16,453 nt of DNA. It comes from an uncultured Pseudogracilibacillus sp. GTDB taxonomy: Bacteria > Bacillota > Bacilli > Bacillales > Amphibacillaceae. How positions within the stretch are numbered: position 1 is the first letter of the stretch; every line of letters starts with the position of its first letter. The DNA lies in assembly GCA_937960785.1 (NCBI GenBank), contig CALGOZ010000135.1:1-16453 (forward strand), read 5' to 3'. A program made the translations under genes and the position numbers. The notes under the pieces were generated by a model. That model did no database searches and was not told the origin of the DNA. It saw nothing but the letters and a program-made list of their open reading frames with translations. This document shows, piece by piece, positions 6,340 through 14,100 of the stretch.

Positions 6340-7065
6340 TTACATAAAAACTTCTTTAAGTAACGTTGGTAATTCTTGTTGCCAATACTTCCACGTATGG
6401 TTTCCATCTTCATTAATTGATACATGATAATGAGATATTTTTCCTTCTAATTGTTCGACGAGTTTTTCGTTTGGCTCGACGAAATCTAATTTACCTAACT
6501 TGGTAGTACCGACTTCAGTTTCTTTTAATCCGTACGTATGCCATATTTCAGGCTCGTGGACATGATCGAAGTTTACGACATAGTCAAGCACTTTCTCATC
6601 GACATAAGGTGACTGCATAATGACCTTTTGAAATTGTTCAGGGTATTTTAACGCTGTAATTAATGAAACAGTTCCACCGAGGGAATCACCAAGTAGTGTG
6701 TATTCTTTTCCTAAAGGATTCAGGGGTAAAAGTTCTTCTAACACCGGAACTAATTCTTCGACGATGAATCGTTGATAAGCATCAAACTGCTCACCGTCTG
6801 GATGGTATTTTTTCCAACGGTCGAAACGATCGACATAAGGAATTCCGACGAAAATTGTATTGACAATATCATCATCTTCATGAAATCGGTCGCTTAATGT
6901 CGCTACCCGTCCCATTTGGAAATAATCATCCCCATCCTGCATAATACAAACATGATGTTCGTATAATGAATCGTAGTTTTCAGGTTCATAAATTTTAATC
7001 GTAATCGATTCATTTAAATGTGTACTATTGATTGTATGATCATACATTGTGCCTTTTCTTGCCAT
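6340..7065 (-). CDS. Alpha/beta-hydrolase fold esterase (Fes / esterase D family, YjcH-like)
   Basis: A 241-residue cytosolic hydrolase of the putative-esterase (PF00756) type. The nucleophile elbow is GDSLGG with Ser128, and the C-terminal catalytic His is probably His223 in GNHTWKYWQQELP, the usual H-x-W-x-x-W context. An acidic residue in the YGLKETEVG region (E182/E184) may complete the triad. The CIMQDGDDYF strand near 40-49 forms the early part of the core sheet. There is no signal peptide. The family includes enterochelin/ferric-siderophore esterases and S-formylglutathione hydrolases, so the substrate is open. It starts 21 bp after the second ABC gene on the same strand, with GAGGG 8-12 bases before the ATG, and is the last gene of the exporter operon. 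B. subtilis YjcH is of similar length. Confidence 0.82.
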   Translation of the reverse strand: MARKGTMYDHTINSTHLNESITIKIYEPENYDSLYEHHVCIMQDGDDYFQMGRVATLSDRFHEDDDIVNTIFVGIPYVDRFDRWKKYHPDGEQFDAYQRFIVEELVPVLEELLPLNPLGKEYTLLGDSLGGTVSLITALKYPEQFQKVIMQSPYVDEKVLDYVVNFDHVHEPEIWHTYGLKETEVGTTKLGKLDFVEPNEKLVEQLEGKISHYHVSINEDGNHTWKYWQQELPTLLKEVFM

Positions 7066-7086
7066 GACAAATCCCTCACTTATCTT

Positions 7087-8895
7087 TTATTTCTCTGCAC
7101 TTTTATATAAGTCATAATAGTGTCCCTCTAGTTTAATTAGTTGCTCATGGGTACCCCGCTCGATAATACGACCATGTTCAAGCATAATAATTTGATCTGC
7201 TTGTCGAATTGTATTAAGTCGGTGAGCAATGATAAAACTCGTTCGACCTTCCATCAATCGTTTTAAGCTATCTTGAATTAATAATTCAGTGACGGTATCG
7301 ATGTTGCTTGTTGCCTCGTCTAAAATTAAAATAGCCGGATCAGCAATCATTGCCCGGGAAATAGTAAGCAGTTGCTTTTGCCCTTCACTTAAAATACCAC
7401 TTGCTTCATCGAGGGTCGTATCATAGCCGTCCGGTAAACGGGAGATAAAGTCATGAGCATTAGCTAATTTCGCTGCTTCAATGACTTCTTCATCCGTTGC
7501 ATCTAGGCGACCGTAGCGAATGTTTTCGCGAATAGTCGTTTCGAATAAAAAGGACTGCTGTAATACGAAGGCCATATGGGACCGTAGACTTGCCCGTTTA
7601 ATTTGTTTAAGGGGTGTACCGTCTAAATAAATAGCTCCTTCATTATAGTCATAGAAGCGGGAAATTAAGTTAATCAAGGTCGTTTTCCCTGCACCAGTAT
7701 GACCGACGAAGGCGACTGTTTCGCCAGGACGAGCTTCGAAATTAATGTTTTGTAATACTAAATTTTTATCGTAACCGAAGTTAACTTTCTCGAAGACGAC
7801 ATGCCCCTTAGGCCGGTCAATCTCAATTGCGTCAGACTCATCCACTTCTTCAACTTCTTCATCTAAAATGGAAAATACTCGCTCCGCACCAGCAACAGCA
7901 GATAATAAGATATTAAACTGGTTAGAAAGTTCGTTCAGTGGACGAGTAAATTGTCGAGCGTATTCGGAGAAAATGACGATCACACCAACAGTAATATGCC
8001 CCCGAATGGCTAAAATCCCACCGAATAAGGCGATTAATGTAAAACTAATAAAGTTTAACGTGTTCATCACTTTTGGAATAAAACCACCAATCGTCAATGC
8101 CCAAAAGCCCGATTGTTGTAAGTTGTAGTTTTTTTCGACGAATTCTTCTTTTATTCGTTCTTCTTGGGCATAGGCTTTAACGATTTGTTGCCCGGAGGTT
8201 ATTTCTTCAATAAAACCGTTTAATTCTCCTAAATTGCGTTGTTGTAATTTAAAGAGGGGTCCCGTCCGCCGAGTAATCCAACGCATTCCGATAAAAAGAA
8301 GCGGAATAATCGTCATCGTAATTACTGTTAGAAGCGGACTTAAATAAAGCATTACTGCAACTGTGCCAACGATCGTAATAACGCTGGCAAATACTTGAAT
8401 AATCGACTCGTTTAGCGTGTTATTAATATTATCGATATCGTTTGTAACCCGACTCATTAGTTCACCTTGTTGGCGCATGTCATAAAATTGTATCGGCAGG
8501 CGGTGAAAATGTTCGAATAATTGCTTTCGTAACGTATAGACGATATGTTGAGCAATTCCAACCATCCAAAAATTTTGTAAAAAAACTGATAATGAATGAA
8601 AAATATAGACGACTAGTAGACTACCGAGTAAAGTTAAAAGCCCTGTTGCCTTTTTAGTAACGATAAAGTCATCTACTGCCATCCCAACGAGATAAGGCCC
8701 TAGTAAACCGAGGAGGGAGCTTGTAATAACCATTAAAATAACGAGAAAAAGCATCAAACGCTTTTCTTTAAAGTAACTAGCGATTCGTTTAACTGTTTTC
8801 CACGTGTTTGTCGCTCGACTTTTTTTATCTTCTTTAATATCATCTAACGGAATTTTTTCATATAAAAAGGGATCTTTTAATGTGTTATAACGCAT
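7087..8895 (-). CDS. ABC exporter half-transporter, catalytic partner (YfiC/BmrD type)
   Basis: A 602-residue type IV ABC exporter subunit with six membrane helices (about 47-315) and a C-terminal ATPase domain. Walker A is GHTGAGKT (398-405), the Q-loop VLQQ (444-447), Walker B LILDEATS with catalytic Glu527, and the switch His558 (IIAHRLNT). The signature is degenerate, LSEGQ (502-506). The start chosen is ATG 8895, with GAGGAGG 6-8 bases upstream. The longer frame from 8964 would overlap its neighbour by 80 bp and lacks an RBS. At 8895 the overlap with the upstream gene is 11 bp (8885-8895), which predicts translational coupling. With that gene it should form a heterodimer of the YfiBC, YheHI or BmrCD class. 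The substrate is not predictable, but drug or lipid-like compounds are common. Confidence 0.88.
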   Translation of the reverse strand: MRYNTLKDPFLYEKIPLDDIKEDKKSRATNTWKTVKRIASYFKEKRLMLFLVILMVITSSLLGLLGPYLVGMAVDDFIVTKKATGLLTLLGSLLVVYIFHSLSVFLQNFWMVGIAQHIVYTLRKQLFEHFHRLPIQFYDMRQQGELMSRVTNDIDNINNTLNESIIQVFASVITIVGTVAVMLYLSPLLTVITMTIIPLLFIGMRWITRRTGPLFKLQQRNLGELNGFIEEITSGQQIVKAYAQEERIKEEFVEKNYNLQQSGFWALTIGGFIPKVMNTLNFISFTLIALFGGILAIRGHITVGVIVIFSEYARQFTRPLNELSNQFNILLSAVAGAERVFSILDEEVEEVDESDAIEIDRPKGHVVFEKVNFGYDKNLVLQNINFEARPGETVAFVGHTGAGKTTLINLISRFYDYNEGAIYLDGTPLKQIKRASLRSHMAFVLQQSFLFETTIRENIRYGRLDATDEEVIEAAKLANAHDFISRLPDGYDTTLDEASGILSEGQKQLLTISRAMIADPAILILDEATSNIDTVTELLIQDSLKRLMEGRTSFIIAHRLNTIRQADQIIMLEHGRIIERGTHEQLIKLEGHYYDLYKSAEK

Positions 8896-10627
8896 GGACA
8901 TCCTCCTCTGATTGGGATGAAACAATTCGTTGATACAGGGTTGATTGTGCCAGTAGTTCTTCATGAGTTCCTAGTCCAACAACCGTACCAGAATCGAGAA
9001 GTAAAATTCGGTCGGCTTGTTTAGCGGTTGAAATTTTTTGTGTAATATTTAACATCGTGCACTCGTATCGTTCGATCGCCTTAAGTAAACGGGCTTCCGT
9101 CTGTAAGTCTAATGCACTTGTACTATCGTCTAAAATTAAAATGCTCGGTTTTCGAATTAATGCTCTAGCGATTGATAACCGTTGTTGTTGACCGCCGGAC
9201 AATGTAATGCCACGCTGACCAACGAGGGTGTCGTAACCTTTCGGGAACTCCATAATCGTATCGTGAATTTGTGCATCCTTTGCTGCTTGCACGACTTCCT
9301 CTTCCTTTGCCTCTTGCTTACCAAAGGTAATATTGTCACGAATCGTTCCAGTAAATAATAGCGGACTTTGTGGGACGTAGCCAATCCGGTTTCGCAAACT
9401 ATTTACGGGATATGCTTCGATTGGCTTTCCATCGATTAACACATCACCTTCTGTCGCTTCGTACAATCGAGGTATTAATTGGACGAGCGTCGTTTTTCCT
9501 GAACCAGTAGCACCAATTATTGCAAGTTTTTCTACTGGCTTAATGGAGAAGGAGACCTTTTCTAAAGTTGGCCTTTGTGCATTGTCGTATTGGAAAGTTA
9601 CGTTACGAAATTCAATTTCACCTTTAATGTTTTCTTCTAATTTTTTATCAGTATCTTTCGGTGATAATGCCACTTCATGAGCTGTTGTTTCCTCGTTAAA
9701 GATAAGGTCGATACGTTCAATCGACGCTTTTGCCCGGGAGAAGGCAAGGGCGATAAAGGTAAACATCGAAATCGCCATCACCGTTCGTAATGCATAGTTA
9801 ATAATTGTAACGACATCCCCGACATTTGTCGAACCAGCCATCACTTGACTATGTCCGAACCATAGAATAAAAAGAAGCCCGATATTCATGCCAAAAAGCA
9901 ACACCGGCATCGACGCTTCGACAAATCTAAAGGCTTTCGCACTATCTTTTGCTAGCGCTTTATTCGCTTTCATAAAACGATTATTTTCAAATTGGCTTCT
10001 TACAAAAGAACGAATGGTCCGCATACCAGCGATATTTTCTTGGATCGTCTGATTTACACGATCCACCCGTTGTTGTACCGTTTTAAACATTGCGCTACCT
10101 TTTACTAGAACAAAATATAAAAAGAATAAGAGAACCGGTACTGTTATTAAAAAAATTGACGCAATTTTTACATTAACGATTAAGGCCATAATGACGCTAC
10201 CGATTACCATAAACGGAGCTCTAGCCATTATACGCAAAGCCATAAAGATTGTATTTTGTACTTGTCGGACATCATTTGTAAATCGGGTAACGATAGCTGA
10301 GCTTGGGAACTTTGCTAGTTGGGCATAGGTAAAAGTTTGAATATGAGCGAAAAGTTCTTCACGCAGTTGATAGGCAAAACGAACGCTAATATGCGAGGCG
10401 TAAAAAGAGTTAGCAATACCGGAAGCAAAGGTAATCGCCGTAATAATTAGCATTAATGTACCCCAGCTGATAATTGCTTCTTCATTTTGTTCCATAATAC
10501 CTGTATTAATAATAATTCCGAGAAAAAGCGGAAAAAGTAAATCCGCCACAAGTTCAACAAAGGTTAATGCATATGCAATAATGATATGCAGTTTATACGG
10601 TTTCAAAAATTTTATAATCGTTTGCAC
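8885..10627 (-). CDS. ABC exporter half-transporter, degenerate partner (YfiB/BmrC type)
   Basis: A 580-residue half-transporter with six membrane helices (about 12-300) and an ATPase domain. Walker A is GATGSGKT (372-379) and the signature is canonical LSGGQ (476-480). Walker B reads ILILDDSTS: the catalytic Glu is replaced by Asp501. The switch His is Gln530 (NITQKIST). Its own ATP site is therefore predicted to be inactive, while its signature completes the partner's active site. The start chosen is GTG 10627, preceded by TGGAGG with a 6-base spacer. An in-frame ATG at 10705 overlaps the promoter -10 (10704-10709) and cannot be in that transcript. It is the first gene of a leftward operon with the catalytic half-transporter and the esterase. 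Length is close to YfiB (573 aa). Confidence 0.88.
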   Translation of the reverse strand: MQTIIKFLKPYKLHIIIAYALTFVELVADLLFPLFLGIIINTGIMEQNEEAIISWGTLMLIITAITFASGIANSFYASHISVRFAYQLREELFAHIQTFTYAQLAKFPSSAIVTRFTNDVRQVQNTIFMALRIMARAPFMVIGSVIMALIVNVKIASIFLITVPVLLFFLYFVLVKGSAMFKTVQQRVDRVNQTIQENIAGMRTIRSFVRSQFENNRFMKANKALAKDSAKAFRFVEASMPVLLFGMNIGLLFILWFGHSQVMAGSTNVGDVVTIINYALRTVMAISMFTFIALAFSRAKASIERIDLIFNEETTAHEVALSPKDTDKKLEENIKGEIEFRNVTFQYDNAQRPTLEKVSFSIKPVEKLAIIGATGSGKTTLVQLIPRLYEATEGDVLIDGKPIEAYPVNSLRNRIGYVPQSPLLFTGTIRDNITFGKQEAKEEEVVQAAKDAQIHDTIMEFPKGYDTLVGQRGITLSGGQQQRLSIARALIRKPSILILDDSTSALDLQTEARLLKAIERYECTMLNITQKISTAKQADRILLLDSGTVVGLGTHEELLAQSTLYQRIVSSQSEEDVHAL

Positions 10628-10703
10628 ATAAATCCTCCAATATGCTACGTTATTTAATTTCATAAAAATATTACTGCTCTTTAGGAAAAGGATTCGTTTA
10701 TTC

Positions 10704-10733
10704 ATTATATCTAAATGTTAAAAGCGGATTCAA
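10704..10733 (-). promoter_or_regulatory. SigA promoter of the ABC exporter-esterase operon
   Basis: Read on the minus strand, TTGAAT (10733-10728) is followed after 18 bases by a consensus TATAAT (10709-10704). Transcription would begin near 10697, leaving a leader of about 70 bases before the GTG start at 10627. It lies back to back with the csoR promoter, about 120 bp away. Confidence 0.75.
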
Positions 10734-10831
10734 GAAGGATGTTTATAAATGTAAAATTAACCTTTTTATTTATTTGTATTTTTCAATAGTCGGCTCTTGC
10801 AATTAATGAATGTTTTTAACTAAAAAATTAA

Positions 10832-10856
10832 AAAATGCTGATTCACAAAGCATTTT
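10832..10856 (-). terminator. Hairpin with leftward T tract between divergent promoters
   Basis: AAAATGCT (10832-10839) and AGCATTTT (10849-10856) form an 8-bp stem with a 9-base loop. On the minus strand it is followed by a T-rich stretch (complement of the A-rich 10822-10836). It lies upstream of the ABC operon promoter, so it could stop leftward read-through coming from the csoR side. Its right arm touches the csoR -35, so it may be coincidental. Confidence 0.35.
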
Positions 10857-10898
10857 GTAAAAAATGGTCGACTTTTATACTATAGGGTGGTATAGTAT
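10855..10898 (+). promoter_or_regulatory. csoR promoter with CsoR-type dyad operator
   Basis: ATACTATA (10877-10884) and TATAGTAT (10891-10898) are perfect inverted arms around GGGTGG, a GC-core dyad of the general form bound by copper-sensing CsoR repressors. It overlaps probable -10 elements: TATACT at 10876-10881 or TACTAT at 10878-10883, with TTGTAA at 10855-10860 as -35 (spacer 15 or 17). A repressor bound here would block RNA polymerase. Autoregulation of csoR-copA released by Cu(I) follows from known CsoR biology. Confidence 0.78.
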
Positions 10899-10943
10899 AT
10901 ATAAGAAGGAAGTAAACAATATATCCGGAAAGGGTAGAGTTCT

Positions 10944-11246
10944 ATGGGAGAATTTCTTTATGATGAACCGGTAAAACCTCGTACAGAAGCAGAGAAAAAA
11001 GCGGTTATTAACCGGTTGAAACGTATAGAGGGTCAAGTTCGTGGTATTCAAAATATGGTTGAAGAGGACCGTTATTGTATCGATATATTAATACAAATTA
11101 GCGCGATTCAAGCAGCGCTTAAAAAGGTAGGTTTATCGATTTCTGAACGTCATTTAAATCATTGTGTTGCTCACGCACTAAAAACTGGAGATGGAGAGCA
11201 TGCGATAAAAGAATTAGTCGACGTGATGAAACATTATGCAAGGTAA
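10944..11246 (+). CDS. csoR: Copper-sensing transcriptional repressor CsoR
   Basis: A 100-residue all-helical repressor of the CsoR/RcnR family. The Cu(I) ligands Cys45, His70 and Cys74 (RYCIDIL, ERHLNHCV) are all present, at the same numbers as in B. subtilis CsoR. The family opening INRLKRIEGQVRGIQNMVEEDRYC (about 22-45) is intact. Apo-CsoR binds the operator and Cu(I) releases it. The gene is directly followed by copA on the same strand, and a dyad operator lies at its promoter. The ribosome-binding site is modest (AAAGGG about 9 bases upstream), in keeping with a low-level regulator. The C-terminus is short. Confidence 0.95.
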   Translation: MGEFLYDEPVKPRTEAEKKAVINRLKRIEGQVRGIQNMVEEDRYCIDILIQISAIQAALKKVGLSISERHLNHCVAHALKTGDGEHAIKELVDVMKHYAR

Positions 11247-11350
11247 ACTTCACTCCAGAAGTTAGTCTCATACAAGTGAGCAGGAATCTGTATGTAAGTA
11301 AAGTCAAGTAATAAAATAAAAGTTACCTATATATTAAGGAGGTTATCAGA
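11247..11350 (+). other. csoR-copA intergenic spacer
   Basis: A gap of 104 bases without a copZ-like frame. It contains a 6-bp inverted repeat AACTTC/GAAGTT (11246-11251 and 11258-11263) starting at the csoR stop, without a T tract. A TATATT near 11330 lacks a clear -35 partner. No second CsoR dyad is visible, so copA is most simply read from the csoR promoter. Confidence 0.5.
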
Positions 11351-13735
11351 GTGGCAAAAACAAAAGATGTCACCGTTCATATATCTGGAATGACTTGTTC
11401 CGCTTGTTCGAGCCGTGTCGAAAAAGTGTTGAATCGCCAAGACGGCATCGAAGCTAATGTGAACTTAACAACAGAACGAGCGACAGTTCAATACGACCCT
11501 GATGTCGTGTCTGTCGAGGATATTACTTCGACAATTGAACGTCTCGGTTATGGTGTTCAAAGTGAACGAGCTGAATTTGATATTAGTGGAATGACTTGTT
11601 CCGCATGTTCAAGTCGTGTAGAAAAAGTCCTTAATCGTCAAGAAGGGGTCCATCAAGCAACAGTTAACTTAGCGACAGAATCAGCCGTTGTTGAATATTA
11701 CCCAGGTATGGTATCTGAAAAAGATATCATTGAAACTGTCGAACGCTTAGGATACAGCGCAACAGCAAAACAAGATCGCGCAGATAAAGAGTCAGCGGAA
11801 GATCGAGAAATTCGCAAAATGCGATTAAAACTTATTATTTCTGCGATTTTATCTTTTCCGTTACTTTTAACAATGCTCGATCATTTATTTGGTATTCCGG
11901 TACCAGCACTATTGATGAATCCATGGTTTCAGTTTGTCCTTGCGACACCGGTTCAATTTATTATCGGATGGCAGTTTTATGTCGGCGCATACCGTAGCTT
12001 ACGAAGTAAAAGTGCGAACATGGACGTATTAGTCGCAATGGGTACAAGTGCTGCTTACTTTTACAGCATTTACGAAGGGATTAAAGCAGCAACTATAACT
12101 GGCTATGAACCACATTTATACTTTGAGACAAGTGCGATTTTAATTACATTAATTTTATTCGGTAAATATTTAGAAACAAATGCAAAAGGCAGAACGAAAC
12201 AAGCCCTTTCAGCATTATTAGAATTACAAGCTAGAGAAGCAAGAATTTTAATCAATGGTGAGGAAAAGCTAATTCCAGTCGAGGAAGTAGAAGTCGGCGA
12301 TCGTCTCTTGATTAAACCAGGAGAAAAAATTCCAGTCGATGGAATCGTCGTAAAAGGAAGTACATCCGTCGATGAATCGATGTTAACAGGAGAATCGATT
12401 CCAATCGAAAAAAATATCGACGATGAAGTCATAGGTGCAACGATGAACCGTAACGGTACAATCGAAATGGAAGCGAAGAAAGTTGGCGAAGATACAGCTC
12501 TTGCTGCCATCGTCCAAGCGGTTGAAGATGCTCAAGGCTCTAAAGCACCAATTCAAAGAATGGCTGATAAAGTTTCAGCAATTTTCGTACCGATTGTCGT
12601 AGGAATCGCGATTATTACGTTTATCGTTTGGTACTTTTTCGTATCGCCAAACGTTTTCGAATCAGCGTTAGTCGCCTCAATTGCGGTCCTTGTGATCGCT
12701 TGTCCGTGTGCGTTAGGTCTTGCGACTCCTACATCAATTATGGTTGGAACAGGTAAAGCAGCGGAAAACGGAATTTTATTTAAGGGTGGCGAACATTTAG
12801 AACGTACGCACGAATTAGATACGATCGTTTTTGATAAGACAGGAACGATTACGCGAGGTAAACCAGAAGTAACAGACTTCAGTGGTGATGATGAACTATT
12901 ACAATTAATCGCTAGTGCTGAGCGCGGATCTGAACACCCGTTAGCCGAAGCAATCGTCGCTTATGCAACGGAAAAACAGCTAGACATTTTACCAGTAGAT
13001 CATTTCGAAGCAGTTCCTGGTAATGGAGTCGAAGCAATTATCGATGGAAAAAAGGTACTCGTCGGTTCACGTCGCTTTATGCGTAACAACAATATAAATA
13101 TTGATGAACATGAACCGAAGATGTATGAATTAGAAGAGGCTGGTAAGTCTGCCGTCTTAGCAGCTGTCGATGGAAAATGCGAAGGACTTATTGCAGTTGC
13201 AGATACAGTAAAAGATACGGCAAAAGAAGCAATTAGTAAGTTAAAGGCAGACGGCTTCGATGTTATTATTTTAACTGGAGATAACGAACGCACTGCCCGA
13301 GCTGTCGGACGTGAAGTCGGAATTGACCATGTCATCGCCGAAGTACTTCCAGAAGATAAAGCGAAAAAGGTGGAAGAACTTCAAGCTCAAGGTAAGAAAG
13401 TAGCGATGGTTGGGGATGGAATTAACGATGCTCCTGCCCTAGCTACAGCCGATATTGGAATTGCAATTGGAACAGGAACAGAAGTCGCCATCGAAGCAGC
13501 GGATGTGACAATTTTAGGTGGAGAATTATTATTAATACCAAAAGCGATTAAAATGAGTAAAGAAACGATTAAAAATATTCGCCAAAACTTATTCTGGGCC
13601 TTTGCATACAATAGTGCAGGCATTCCAATTGCGGCAGCTGGTTTCCTAGCCCCTTGGGTCGCAGGAGCTGCGATGGCTTTTAGTTCCGTAAGTGTAGTTA
13701 CGAACTCTTTAAGACTTAAGCGAGTGAAGTTATAA
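11351..13735 (+). CDS. copA: Cu(I)-exporting P1B-type ATPase CopA
   Basis: A 794-residue copper efflux pump. Two N-terminal HMA domains carry GMTCSAC with Cys16/Cys19 and Cys83/Cys86. Eight membrane helices include CPC at 451-453, and the Cu(I) signature residues YN (753-754) and MxxSS (775-779) are in the last helices. The A-domain TGES is at 346-349, the phosphorylation site DKTGT at 495-499, the HP locus at 529-530 and GDGIND at 688-693. All catalytic elements are intact and length is typical of two-HMA CopA (about 800). The 17-residue stretch MTCSACSSRVEKVLNRQ is identical in both HMA domains, and HMA1 lacks one residue in the following loop (DGIEANVNL versus EGVHQATVNL). The start is GTG with AAGGAGG 8 bases upstream. 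A terminator follows at 13767. Confidence 0.96.
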   Translation: MAKTKDVTVHISGMTCSACSSRVEKVLNRQDGIEANVNLTTERATVQYDPDVVSVEDITSTIERLGYGVQSERAEFDISGMTCSACSSRVEKVLNRQEGVHQATVNLATESAVVEYYPGMVSEKDIIETVERLGYSATAKQDRADKESAEDREIRKMRLKLIISAILSFPLLLTMLDHLFGIPVPALLMNPWFQFVLATPVQFIIGWQFYVGAYRSLRSKSANMDVLVAMGTSAAYFYSIYEGIKAATITGYEPHLYFETSAILITLILFGKYLETNAKGRTKQALSALLELQAREARILINGEEKLIPVEEVEVGDRLLIKPGEKIPVDGIVVKGSTSVDESMLTGESIPIEKNIDDEVIGATMNRNGTIEMEAKKVGEDTALAAIVQAVEDAQGSKAPIQRMADKVSAIFVPIVVGIAIITFIVWYFFVSPNVFESALVASIAVLVIACPCALGLATPTSIMVGTGKAAENGILFKGGEHLERTHELDTIVFDKTGTITRGKPEVTDFSGDDELLQLIASAERGSEHPLAEAIVAYATEKQLDILPVDHFEAVPGNGVEAIIDGKKVLVGSRRFMRNNNINIDEHEPKMYELEEAGKSAVLAAVDGKCEGLIAVADTVKDTAKEAISKLKADGFDVIILTGDNERTARAVGREVGIDHVIAEVLPEDKAKKVEELQAQGKKVAMVGDGINDAPALATADIGIAIGTGTEVAIEAADVTILGGELLLIPKAIKMSKETIKNIRQNLFWAFAYNSAGIPIAAAGFLAPWVAGAAMAFSSVSVVTNSLRLKRVKL

Positions 13736-13766
13736 AAACTTTTCAATAGAAATCCCCCTAAAGAAG

Positions 13767-13799
13767 CGAGTTAGAGTAAACTTTCTCTAACTCGTTTTT
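13767..13799 (+). terminator. Rho-independent terminator of csoR-copA
   Basis: A 10-bp perfect stem pairs CGAGTTAGAG (13767-13776) with CTCTAACTCG (13785-13794) around an 8-base loop and is followed by five T (13795-13799). It starts 31 bp after the copA stop. Confidence 0.92.
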
Positions 13800-14100
13800 A
13801 TGCTATTTTTAACTTTAGCGATTGTATTTAGTAACAGTTTATTTCTTTAGGTCTTGTCTAACGGAACGCAACTTTCTCCTAATTTTATCAGATATAAAAA
13901 TTAGCTAAACTATAATCGTTTTTAACGAACAATAAAATTTTTTCCTATTAAATTCGCTGAAGCTACTTTATTCGTGAGGTTTGCTTCAGAGCCTATCAAA
14001 ACAGTTGTAAAAATCCATTATTTTCTTAAAAAAATTGTTCTAAAATCTAGCACAAAGAGCCCGTTTTATGATATTCTTTTCAATGGAAAGGATGAAAGAG
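13800..14100 (+). other. AT-rich region upstream of yrrN
   Basis: About 300 bases between the copA terminator and yrrN. TATGAT at 14067-14072 looks like a -10 but has no good -35 at 16-18 bases, so the promoter is not assigned. GAAGCTACTTTATTCGTGAGGTTTGCTTC near 13960-13987 forms an imperfect GAAGC/GCTTC stem-loop. No gene, riboswitch or copy of yrrM is seen. Confidence 0.35.

Noticed and set aside
8896..8964. N-terminal 23-residue extension of the second ABC exporter
   Set aside because: It lies inside the upstream gene, has no ribosome-binding site, and the ATG at 8895 has GAGGAGG at correct spacing.
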